Shown in pieces: positions 54,188 to 64,000 of a DNA stretch of 64,000 nt. Position numbers and translations under genes: made by a program. Within the stretch, counting starts at the first letter, position 1, and each line of letters opens with the position of its first letter. The DNA comes from Neofusicoccum parvum (taxonomy: Eukaryota > Ascomycota > Dothideomycetes > Botryosphaeriales > Botryosphaeriaceae), in the NCBI GenBank assembly GCA_020912385.1, contig CP087209.1:2232001-2296000 (forward strand), read 5' to 3'. Under the pieces are notes generated by a model, which was given only the letters and a program-made list of their open reading frames with translations, searched no databases and had not been told where the DNA came from.

Positions 54188-57100
54188 CCTTGTACATTCA
54201 CGAGACACGAAATTGGGCTCTTTACAAGTTGGCTTTCGTTTGGGGTATGGCTACCGCGCATTTATTTTGGCGAATATTCGGATATACCAGCATCTTTACG
54301 ACAAGGGGGTTCCTTTCACGAAAAATGACACGGCTTGGAGGAAAGGACTGAGAAAGTGTAACTGTATTAGAAGCCGTTCCGTCACTTGGCGTTGTTTCCT
54401 TTTCCTATTGAGATACCAGACATCAGACATATGCAAACCACACACCGCAGACAGAACTTGTAGCATCAGTAGCAGGAGCGGGTGCAGCCCGCCCACCCAG
54501 CACAAATCGCACACCATTTTCCTTTGCCGAAAGCCTCTCCCGGCGAAGACCACCAATCCGCAGGAACTGTTACAGGTGCCGAATCCCAGCCCACTCTCTT
54601 GGTGTCTAGCCCCTTGTCGAACATGTGGGGGCCTGGCTGATTAACGACCTACCTAAATCATCCTCAGCGCCCACCCCTGCGGCGGTCGCCAATGCAGGTG
54701 ATCCGACGGCGTGGCGGTTAAAGTAGGCAAGCTCGCCTCTCCCCACAATAGCACGCGCGGCAGCGGGCCAAGCGCGAGCAGCGAAATGGAAATGCTTGCA
54801 ACCAAACTTGCTTTGCAACACTCCGCACCGGCGGAGCTCCAGCACGAATGCGGCAACCACGGCCACCACCTGTGCCTGAACAGCAAGCATGGCCGCGCCA
54901 CAGCACAAGACCTCGGTCGCCGTCTTTCCCCACCTCGCCCCCCTCCCCTCTCTCCCGGTCCTCCCTCCTTCATGGCGTTGGGAACGGAGGCCATGCGCAT
55001 GCATGCATGCATGCAGACAGCCGTTCGGACATTCTGGCGATCGCGCCCAGCGCAGCAGAACCTCCGCAGCCGCGTGTGTCGAGTACAGCACGGCGCGCAC
55101 GATAACACATCTAAGTTTACCAGCCCACACAATCACGCTCAGCTTTCTTCCGCGCCTAGACCGTCCACGCACTGCGTTGTGCTGTGCTGTGCTGCGCTGC
55201 GCTGCGCCAACCACACACACACACAGACGCACCCTCACCTACAATCACAGCATCGTGCGCGCGGGCGCGGTGGTCCAGGTCCGTTCTGCGTTTCGCCGTC
55301 TCGGCACGCACGACCCGCAGGCCCGCGACTCCGGATAGCATCTCGAGTCGTCGTCATCACCATCATCTGAGATTCGATCGTCGGGCAAGGGGTTTGCGAG
55401 AGTGCGTTTGCTGGCCCCGCTCGCGTCAAGGCGGCCCTGTTTTTGTGCCTCCCGTATGCCCTTCGCGGTGGGGAGGGGAAAGGGTGGTGGCCGGCAGGGC
55501 TGAGGTTGGCGATGTGATCCCCCCTCCTGCGCGTGACGACGGAGGGGTGAGAGCGGGGTCCCGCTTTTGCTGTTCTTTGACTCGGTGATCTGCTCGTGTG
55601 TGTGTGCGTGTTCTTCGCTGTTGCTTTTTGCGAGACGAGATGGGCCTCGTGTCGTGGTTGTTTTCGGCGTCGATCTTTCTTCGCGAAATGCGGCGCGGCA
55701 TGGGCCGCGAGCTGGCTGAGGTTTAATGGTCGTCGGCGATGAGCTGCGGAGCGGAGATGCGGGTGGTGCCTTAGGGCCGGTCGGTTGCTGCCGGCTGGCC
55801 GGAGGGGCTGTATCTCGGTAGTAGTACGCGCGCGGGAGGGTGCCGTGCTGAAAGGAGAGGTGGAGGTGTTCGTGATGGGGGATGGTGATGGAGTGAGTGG
55901 TGGGGCGTGCTGGGGCGTTGCGCGAGGCTGCCGGGGTTGGCTCTACTTTTTTTCCTTTTTTTTTTATTACTGCTTTTGCTCTGCTCTGATTTGCTTTGCT
56001 CTGCTTGTTTTCCGGGGCTGGTTGCGGCGCGAACGCCTACTACTGTGGTCCTTGAGGGCTGGAGGCATTTTCCGGATACTCGACAACGCATACACGTGGA
56101 TACGTATCTTCTTGGCACCTTAGCAGATGAACGCCACGAATTTCTCGTTGGAGGTGCCATGGCCTTGATTCACCAATGGGGAGGACCCGCGTATGCTCAT
56201 CCTCCAATACGTGTAAGACGAGGGCCTAAGTCCTACTCGTGTCACTACTACGAGTCAACGCCCACTCTCTTTTCTTTTCACATCCCCACTCCCCATGATC
56301 TCCCGTTAATCTTGTGGCATAGCGAAGACCATTGGCCAGCGTAAGCCCGTCTGCTGCACGATCAAGAACGCTCGTGCCCAACCCGCGGAGGGTAAGACAT
56401 AGCAATCTACGGTAGGTACGTTCGGGACTTGAAGGATCCGGACCCAGTCTGACCGTGTAAAGCAGGTAGACTGCCTCAGGTGAACCCAAGAAAAAAAAAG
56501 AAAATAAAGGAAAACAAAGGACGGAAGAAGCGGCACCAAGAATGTAACGTCGTCGCTCCTCCCCGCCGTGCGCTCGGCCCGCCGCGGCGGTGCTGGATGG
56601 TAGGAGAGAGAAGGGGTATGTATCAACGAGCAGCCAACCTGGACCATGTCGACCGCCGAAGCAGAGGGGCGACGGCCGTGTGAGCTGTCAACCGAGCGAC
56701 TCGACGGATCGGGGCCACAACCGCCACCGTCACACGAAAGCGGAAGCGTATCTCCTCTCCCGATATGCCCTGAACACCACATACGGCAGGGCCACACGGC
56801 CGCTGCGTTTTGCTACCACGGCTGCGTCGCACAGCCTCGACGACGACCCAGCTACAGCCAGCCAATGCCGCGTTGCGGTCGCCCCGCATGTGAACGACGC
56901 AGGCTGCTGCTGTGCGGAGGAGACCCGCTTTCGAACGGGATGTGGGATCAAGTCGGCTGAGCTGGTTCCGCCAACGACCGTTCGCCGACTCTGTCGTACC
57001 AGCGCCGTGGACGGGGAAAAGGGGGGGCTGACACGGCGGATGGTCGGGACTCGGGGCTCAGGAACGTTGTGCTCCGTACGTACGACGTCTTGGGTGTCTC

Positions 57101-57984
57101 GCCTTGCCATGAGCTTCTTTTTCTTTTTCCTCTTATTTCCACTCTCGCACTCCTTCGTGTTCGGCTCCGCACTGGTTTTTGCCACAAAATAAGGGACGCG
57201 GTGAGGCCGGCTGGCCGGTGCGAAGGTGTAATTATATTAAAGATTCTGCGGGAGGGACGATCGTGGGGAGAGAAGTTTCCGAGAACACCCAGGCATCCTG
57301 CAAATAATGACCCTTTGCTATAGCCTTATATCTCTGAGACAGGAACGACGCCGTGGATCACCCGTTGCGGCGTCCGCAGATCCCAGGGGAGCCGCTGGCT
57401 GGAGGCCTGGACTGCTGATGATGGGGAACGGACGGATCCACTGGCAACATGTGCCGGGCAGGGATCATCCTGGCGTGAAGAGACAGGCACGGCCGGATGG
57501 ACGTTGCGCGAACAGGGTTGGGCGAGGTAGAGTTCTGATGCGCATGGCATGAGTGTTCCCTGACCGTGGCTACGCGAACGTTTGAAAGAAGAGCCGGTAC
57601 CTGATCAATTTAATCGTGACAAGCAACGCCCTTTCGCCGAAGACTTGGGGACCCGGTGCATCCAGTGCGCCACTGCAGGTACCGTCACATCGCACCGGGG
57701 CCTGGGCATCAAGGTTTGAATGCGCGCATGCGAAAGGGTCCTCCCATTCCGCTTTGCTCCCTGTGCCAACAATCGTCCCTCGATCCTCGCGCCATGTAAC
57801 AAATTCCATAAAGTCTACCACGCATATATGCCGCCACCGCCATCGTGTGTGCGTGTATGGACAGATACACTCAAAAGTCTCGCGAGCCGGGCCTCAAGCT
57901 TTTCCGGCACCTGCTTTGCTACTCTTTCCCTCTCCACACCCCCCTCAACCTCCCGCTGTCAAAAAAAAAAAAAAAAACTTAGAT
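54188..57984. other. Long intergenic region with microsatellites
   Basis: About 3.8 kb between convergent genes. It holds low-complexity DNA: (GCAT)n at 54997-55015, GCTGT/GCTGC 5-mer repeats at 55181-55205, (CA)7 at 55212-55225, T-rich runs at 55948-55966, and an A17 run at 57961-57977 just past the Rieske gene stop. ORFs of up to 219 codons follow these repeats and carry no domain. No gene supported. Confidence 0.5.
55181..55225. repeat. Microsatellites: GCTGY pentamers and (CA)7
   Basis: Five pentamer copies (GCTGT twice, then GCTGC three times) at 55181-55205, followed after a few bases by a CA dinucleotide run to 55225. Confidence 0.75.
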
Positions 57985-59497
57985 TCACCAGTCTAGCTCG
58001 TTCCGCGATCCCAGCTTCCCCCACAGACCCATGTCTGGTGCCGTTTTTGGTTTCAGGCAGCTCAGCTGCTTGCAAACTGTTGCCAAATTGGTCAGGACAA
58101 GAAAGAAAAACCGGAAAGGCTTGTTCCCGGACACCCCTCCCCGGTCGCCGACAGCTTCCTCTCGGGGCAAAGGATGGGAGGGGGGAGTGTGAGAGGGAGA
58201 CTTACGCAGATCGGCTTGGCTGTACTTTGCGCTCACGGTCGACTCCCGGCTCGCCGGCCACACTTCCTTGCCCGCCTTCCTCTCGGCCTTAAGATGGGAC
58301 GTCAGGTCTGCCAGTATGCCCGACTGGAGCCCGGCCGCTGGCGTTGCGGGTGCCTTGGCGCCCGACAGCAGGGACTGGACCTCGTCCTTGATGGCGTCGA
58401 TGGCTGCATCGGCTTGCGCGTTGTCGCCGGGCCAGTTCAGGTACACTTGACATGTGAATGTGGTCTGACCGGCCGATGTGGGGGATGCTGAGAAGGTGTA
58501 CCACAGCCTTCCGCCGGAGGAGACGTGCAGAGAGCTGAGGCCGTGACTGTCGAGGATGGAGTGCGCGTCGTGGCCGGCCATGCTGGATAGGAAGGGCATC
58601 TTGGAAGTCAGGTCGAGCCATGCATTCGGCACGACGCTGTTGGCGTAGCCAGATTTCTCCATGTGCTGCACTGTAGGTACCCTTGTCAGCTGGACTGTGT
58701 GCGATAGCCGGTCGGCATGGTTGAATTACCGGTTTGCTTCCAGTTGATTTCCTCTTCGAAGTCGAGTTGTGCAAGAGGAGCAGATCGTTCTGAGATGCCC
58801 CAGCTCTTCGCCAGAACGTCAACAATCCTGACGTCAGGGGCGGGGACTTTATCGGTGCTCATGTTCACGAAGACAAAGCCTTGACCCGTGGTATGCGTGT
58901 GAATTTCGAACAGTCCATTCTGGCTTTTGTCGAAGTTTTCGATATCCTCGAAGGCGGGTGCTTTGACAAGTTGGCCTCGCGTGTTGTAGCTCCACCCGTG
59001 GTAGCGGCATCCCAGAACAGTCGAGGACCCAGACTTCTTCTTGGTGATTGTGTACGCACGGTGTCTGCACACGTTGTGGAAAGCTCTGATGACATGGTCT
59101 TTCCCGAGGATAAGGAAGATAGGGAAGTTGGCGAGTTGAAACGTGTGGTAATCACCTGGCTTGGTGAAATGGCTTCGGTGGGTGAGATATATCCATTGCT
59201 GACGGGAATGTCAGAAACAATGCGATTGGCCATGGTGCTTTTTTTTCCGGACAGGCTCACCTTGCTGAAGACTGCACGACGTTCTAGTTCGAAGAGCCCC
59301 TCGCCAGTCCACCAGTCTTCGGGAAACTCGGATGCTCGGCGCGCTTCAAGCTCTGCAGTGTTCCCGGAGGCGGGTGCAGTTGATGAAGTGGCGCCGGGAA
59401 TCTTGGCGCGGCCCCGATCACTGACGAGATATCTATATGCCAAAAGAGCAAGAATAGCGGGCAGAATGACAAGCAAAACGGGTCCCAACCCAGCCAT
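57985..59497 (-). CDS. Rieske [2Fe-2S] oxygenase-family protein, Rieske domain present, mononuclear iron motif not visible
   Basis: Exons on the minus strand: 59497-59261, 59198-58730, 58670-58206 and 58076-57985; 420 aa. The N-terminus has one hydrophobic anchor (LGPVLLVILPAILALLAYRYLV). The Rieske domain then follows (about 80-190): QWIYLTHRSHFTKPGDY, FHNVCRHRAYTI and VLGCRYHGWSY give the C-x-H..C-x2-H cluster ligands Cys123, His125, Cys143 and His146. The expected catalytic segment after NWK, normally ENYxECxHCxxxHP in ring-hydroxylating/choline-type oxygenases, is instead NWKQTVQHMEKSGY with no ECxHC or HxxxxH. The C-terminal part still looks SRPBCC/START-like (GGRLWYTFSASP..FTCQVYLNWPGD). 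It could be an electron-transfer partner of the neighbouring iron-site paralog (about 650 bp upstream, same strand). Substrate unknown. Confidence 0.85.
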
Positions 59498-60150
59498 ATT
59501 GAACTGCCGTGACCTCCGACAGGCACTTTCTGGAGTAGTAGCAAACGGTCATCGTGGGCGGGATATACAGTTCGGTCAGCGCCAGGCGGCTCGTTCGACC
59601 GAAAGATCGCATGATGGTTCTCCATAAAATGTCCACCTGGTTTCCCAATGTGGACATGCTTTCCCTTCAGTGTCTGCTGTCAGGAGCGCGAACGATGGAC
59701 GTCGATGCACTGTTGTGCAGATGATGCGGGGATTGGATCGCGCTTCCCTTTTCGGCACAGCGCGGACGTCCCGCATCCGTGGTTCGGCCAGTGCGTACTC
59801 CAGCGCAGACCAATCACGGTCTACGCTTATGCAGATGATCTCGTCAAAGTGGGCGCAGGATGAGCTGGATGGATGAAGTGCTGGCAAATGATTATCTTTA
59901 GCCCATTTCGTGGGGCGTCACTTTCTCGGTACTGCCACACCAGGTAAGCCTAGTCCACCGCGTGCTCTGTGTTATTCTTGGAACGCCAAGAACGAACGAA
60001 GTCTGCTGAATTGCCTGACGATAATGCTATGCTTGCCTTGGAGATTCGCGTAGATTCCAAAAATCTAGTCTGGCTGATGAGGAAAAAGACATAATGACGT
60101 GATATGAAAGCCTCCCGGGCGAGGGCTCTTAAGCGATCATTGCAGAGCGC
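59498..60150. other. Spacer between the two Rieske-family genes
   Basis: About 650 bp: 3' flank of the iron-site paralog and promoter of the Rieske-domain paralog, both transcribed leftward. No other gene seen. Confidence 0.5.
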
Positions 60151-61240
60151 TCAACGGACTTCCACAGACTGTTGCTCGTTGTTGTGTTGGTCAAAGACCA
60201 TTTCGAGAACACGGCCTTGATAGTCTGCAAGAACAGTGAGCATCCGACCACAGCGTTGGGAAGAGACACCTACAGGCGACGCCATTCTCCTTCTCGGGAT
60301 TCAGAATACCCTCAGCATAGATGCCTTTCTCAAGATTCGCCTGCGCCTTCTCGCAAAGTTCATAGTCTTCGAGAGCTACCTGCCTCACGAATTTGAAGTA
60401 CTCCTCAAACTTCTCACCCGACTCCATATGGTAGTAGTCGAACTCCATGCGGGTGACATTCGGATCTTCTGTTGGACACACACGGAACGAGCTCATCCCG
60501 CCACCATACACATTGAGCGTACAGTTAGGGAAGAAGTACAGAAAAAGGCCATCGTCGGGCTTCTTGGGATCCGCAATGTGCTGAGAGAAGTTCTTGAAGT
60601 TCTTGACCGAATAGAAGGTTGGCGGATAATAAACGGAGAATGAGGGGTGAGTGTACTGGCAGTGAAGACACTCCTGGTAGCCATCGACCATGGTCTTCCA
60701 GTTGAACCGGCCTTCGTACTTGATGCTGCGGCGATGCGGCAGCTTGGTGAAGTCGACGCGGGATATCAAGGGCTCGAGGTCGGGAAAGAAGGCATCGAAC
60801 TCCGGCGCTTCATCTGAGATGGTTGCAAAGAGCAACCCGGTGGACGTCGTTCGGCTGCGGACTTCTTTGCCCTTCGATGCTCACTGCGTCAGCGGAACTA
60901 GAGTGCTGTGTCCTTCGGATTGAGGACAGACTGTTTTCTGCAGCAGCACTTTGAAATTTCCGTCATCGTCCTGGGTCACGTAGACAGGCACCTGGGCAAC
61001 TTCATACTCTACACGATCTTCATGGAAACGAGTGACCGGCCCCAAGAGATACCATGACTATTGATGTTAACTCCTGGCCAAAGTGATTCTTAGCATAGCT
61101 TAGCGAACCTTGAAAAAGACAGCGCGACGTTCTAAGTTGTACAGTTCTTGACTCGTATACCACGAGGCAGGCAGGGTCCTGGGGAGCTCAGTAGCCATAT
61201 CGATTGGGTCACTGCACTTCTGTGGCGCGGGTGGCAGCAT
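60151..61240 (-). CDS. Rieske oxygenase-family catalytic domain lacking the Rieske cluster
   Basis: Probable exons on the minus strand: 61240-61109, 61057-60950, 60871-60274 and 60224-60151; 303 aa. It begins like its neighbour (LPASWYTSQELYNLERRAVFFK|SWYLLGP) but then passes straight from VPVYVTQDDDGNFK to STGLLFATISDEAPEF, with no C-x-H..C-x2-H cluster. The mononuclear iron site is intact: NWKTMVDGYQECLHCQYTHP with His150, His155 and bridging-type Glu147 as in carnitine/choline monooxygenases, and a later Asp249 in VALEDYELCEKAQ. The 60949-60872 intron is uncertain: its donor is GTGCTG, and without splicing a TGA (60881-60883) stops the frame. The last join gives GVAYYQGRVLEMVFDQ. The start could be 61240 or 61198; an upstream hydrophobic exon (near 61500) is possible. 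Confidence 0.72.
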
Positions 61241-61887
61241 TGACAATGGCTTGGATAAGGTTTCTTGTCTCTCGTGAACGACGGTCTTATAGAACGGCCG
61301 GAGCAGTGGGCCCCGCGTATTGACGGAAACGGACAAGAGATCCCATGCTCTGCAGGCTGTGGGCGGGACACATGCACAACTGTCGTCAGTGGTGGGATGC
61401 CGTCAGGGTAGATCCTCGAATCGATAAGCGACGGAACGCTATGTCGAATGTAGAGAAGGAATCCAATCGCCGAGAACACCAAGAACGGGCGATGAGGCAC
61501 AGAAACACGAGGTCGAATCGAGGCGCCCTGTGAATGCCGTCAAGCAGAACATCGTGCGTGTTGAAATGTCTGGTCATGGGATGTAATCAGGACAAGGTGT
61601 CGACATGAATTCGAGAGGCCGCGGAGCGTGGTGTCCTTGCTGATAAGACCTCGAAGCTACTGTAAGCGGTGAAGGTGGTAGCCGAAGCAGCGTGGATGCC
61701 CCGCGAGCTGGAGGAATAGCAGGAGGGAAGAGAGGAGTGAGTGGAGGAGTGGAGGGGGACTGGGGCGCTCCATTCGCCGGAGTCGGGCCGGGATGACGCG
61801 CCTGGCGCCCACACGCGTCGCGCCCGGAAGCCTCACACGCCATTGCAAGCTGCATCTGCACGACCGCGTTCCCGCATCGCTGGCGCC
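61241..61887. promoter_or_regulatory. Divergent region between Rieske-family and YEN1-like genes
   Basis: About 650 bp between opposed genes. A minus-strand ORF near 61500-61370 starts with a hydrophobic stretch (FLVFSAIGFLLYI) and might be a first exon of the left gene giving it a membrane anchor like its neighbour's, but no convincing splice join was found. Confidence 0.45.
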
Positions 61888-64000
61888 ATGGGCATCGCCG
61901 GGTGAGACTCCCTCCATGTTTCTGCTGCTAGACGCCCGCTCTTACACCAAATTGCAGCATTTGGGATGTCCTGGGCAATGGCGAGATCACTTCCATCGCG
62001 CAGCTCGCGTCCGACCACTTTCGCCGGACTGGCCGCCCGTTGCGCATCGCCGTTGACGAGGCGGGATGGCGCTTCTGCAACCTGAATCCCCACCAGGTCC
62101 GGGTAATTCGCGAGAGTGAGCCTGTAGTTCTGTGGAGCACTCATTGCCAGACCCAAGCTGACGTTGCGCTATTGCAGAGGAGCCAGCTGCCAATCCCGTC
62201 GAGAAAGCCATAATCTTCCGAATTCTCAAGCTCCTGAAGCTCAACATCCGCCTGCTGTTCATCTTCGACGGCCCTAGCCGACCATGGAAAAAGGGCAAGA
62301 CCGCCGGCATGATCAAGTTCAAGGACATAGCTCTGCTGCGCCGTGTTCTTGACCTCCTCCGTGTTCCCCACCACCGAGCGCCCGCCGAAGCCGAGGCCGA
62401 ATGTGCTAGTCTGCAACAAGAAGGCATTGTGGACGCAGTGTGGTCTGAGGACAGTGACAGTCTGATGTTTGGATGCACTTTCCTCATTCGCAACTACCGC
62501 GACAAGGACAAGAACAAGAAGAGCGACACCCATGTCAGGGTGCACCGCGCCCGCGACATACTGGAGCAAAAGAAGCTGGACCGTGAGGGCTTGGTTTTGT
62601 TTGCCATGCTGAGCGGTGGTGATTATGACACAGTCGGCGTCATAGGTTGTGGCCCACACCTGGCACACAGAGCCGCAGCGAAGGGCCTGGGCAAGATCTT
62701 GTGCGAGACGCCAGACATGGAGCTACCTTACTTTAGGCGTCACCTAGAGCCTATATTCAGAGGGAAAGATGTCAACATTCCTTATGAGTGGCCTAGGGCA
62801 AGACACTTGAACAACTATCGGAACCCCAAAGTGTCAACAGTCGCAGAGCTCCACGACCTCAAACGGCTCAGGGATAATGGTTGGGATCGCGAAATCGACC
62901 AGTCCAGTTTACGCGACTTCCTCAGGGAAAGATTCCAAGTTTGGACCAAAGGTTTTTTGAAGCACATTGCACCTATACTGTTGGTCCGAAAACTATCCGA
63001 TACTGCTTCAGCCCCGGAAGGTAGCGGTGATGCCAACCCATTTTCGGTCGAGATTGTCCGACCAAGAGGGAAGAAGAATACCGATACCTCACTGGAAGGT
63101 GCCTTGGAGAGGAGAATCAAATTCCTCCCGCATCGCGTGGTTGATTTCGACATCACGATGCCACCAGAGGATGAAGACTGGTCGAAGTTGGCAACGAAAG
63201 CTGATGGCGAGTTCGATCCAAACGTAAAAATTGACTGTGAGGTCTTGGAAGTCATTCTTCGACGGAGTCTCCCTGCCTCTGTCTTCGAGACACCCCCACC
63301 TGCAAGCTCCGCGAAGAGGGGGAAAAGGAGAGCCCAAGATCAAGATAATAGTGATGTCGATGTCCCAGAAGCCACAGCCTCTTCCAGGAAAAAGCAGGGG
63401 GCAACAGAAGAAGCCCGGAAACGTTCAAGGACGACAAAGAACACTGACTATGTCGACGTGCTTGACTTGACTGATGATCTGGACAAGGTTGTTGGTCCCG
63501 TGCATACCTACAGCTCAGGTACCCGGTACAGCAGAGGTGATGGTGGGCGTGAAGGCCGCGACTATACATTAGGTGCACCGTCTGCGTCCGGTGAATATGT
63601 TGGTCCATATATTTTCGATCTTGGATCCGAGAGTGAGGATGAGCTCCCTTCACTGTCTGAGCTTCTCTCACAACCTGCGACTCCTTCGTCTCGATCTCGC
63701 AAAAAGCAGGAGAAACCACCACGCACGAAAAGACAGAGCGTCCCTGGGCCGGATTCCACGGATGAGGGCCTTCGATTAGCGCGCGAATTGCAAGCCAAGC
63801 TTGATGCCGAATTGACCCCAGCGCCGGAAACATCCGTACAATCTCACAAGCCAGTGGAGAGTTCGACAACGCCACTTAAATTGAACCCCGCACATGAATC
63901 CCGGCAGCAGATCCAGAAGACGCCACAACGGCAGATCGATGTGGAGCCACTGTTTGCGCGGGATGCGGTTCGTGCCCATTGGGCCAGTTTCAATGTAAAG
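61888..64000 (+). CDS. YEN1: XPG/Rad2-family Holliday junction resolvase (Yen1/GEN1-like), 3'-truncated
   Basis: Exons 61888-61901, 61958-62115 and 62178 to the window edge, still open; 664 residues visible. Structure-specific nuclease that cuts Holliday junctions and flaps late in the cell cycle. The N-terminal MGIAGIWDVLG and all XPG-family catalytic acids are present: Asp38 (AVDEAGW), Asp88 (FIFDG), Glu128 and Glu130 (PAEAEAEC), Asp149 and Asp151 (SEDSDSLMFG), and GGDYD at 204-208. The helix-two-turn-helix region follows (VGVIGCGPHLAHRAAAKGLG), then a chromodomain-like region and a long disordered tail with basic clusters (AKRGKRR) and acidic SP-rich motifs, as in Yen1. RPWKKGK after FDG is typical of the fungal GEN1 group rather than Fen1, Exo1 or Rad2. 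Introns are 56 and 62 nt. The symbol is used by analogy to yeast. Confidence 0.87.

Noticed and set aside
54606..55370. Overlapping 210-219-codon ORFs on both strands at 54.6-55.4 kb
   Set aside because: Both read through microsatellites and have Cys/His/Arg-rich random composition. Neither has a domain.

Overview
This window is nuclear DNA from a filamentous ascomycete (Pezizomycotina), probably a Dothideomycete. The genes are split by many short introns (mostly about 50-80 nt) with GTRNGT donors, CTRAC-type branch points and YAG acceptors. Coding regions are GC-rich, intergenic stretches are long, and the gene set (Arp1, Par32, Tom70, Ten1, Snf7, a RasGAP, Spt6, a Ste7-type MAPKK, Cyp40, a Yen1/GEN1 nuclease, DUF7730, a fungal rhodopsin-fold protein, tyrosinase) is typical of that group. 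The lineage call is inferred from gene content and gene structure, not from a database search.

Layout. 0-15 kb is a conserved housekeeping block: the 3' part of the dynactin Arp1 gene (+), a small Par32-like protein (+), a zinc alcohol dehydrogenase (+), an aminodeoxychorismate lyase (-) divergent from TOM70 (+), and the telomere protein TEN1 (-) divergent from the ESCRT-III gene SNF7 (+). 14.4-20 kb has no convincing protein gene but carries a U2 spliceosomal RNA gene (+). 20-32 kb holds a secreted DUF3455 protein (+), a 1608-aa PH-C2-RasGAP protein (-) and a conserved low-complexity protein (-). 35-42.4 kb holds SPT6 (-) and a Ste7-type MAPKK (+) sharing a divergent promoter.

From about 43 kb the content becomes more accessory: a DUF7730 gene interrupted by an in-frame TGA, an MFS transporter (-), the Hsp90 co-chaperone cyclophilin CPR6 (-), a secreted tyrosinase (-) with a broken-looking splice acceptor, a fungal rhodopsin-domain membrane protein (+), two adjacent Rieske-oxygenase-family genes (-), and the 5' part of a Yen1/GEN1 Holliday-junction resolvase (+) that runs off the right edge.

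The most interesting observations are these. (1) The two neighbouring Rieske-family genes look complementary: one keeps the [2Fe-2S] ligands but lacks a visible mononuclear iron site, and the other keeps the iron site but lacks the Rieske ligands. (2) The U2 snRNA has GUAGUU where the near-invariant branch-site recognition GUAGUA is expected. (3) The tyrosinase has CG instead of AG at one 3' splice site. (4) The DUF7730 gene has a single TGA in an otherwise intact reading frame. Splice coordinates were deduced by eye from reading frame, splice consensus and expected family sequence; they should be confirmed with RNA-seq.
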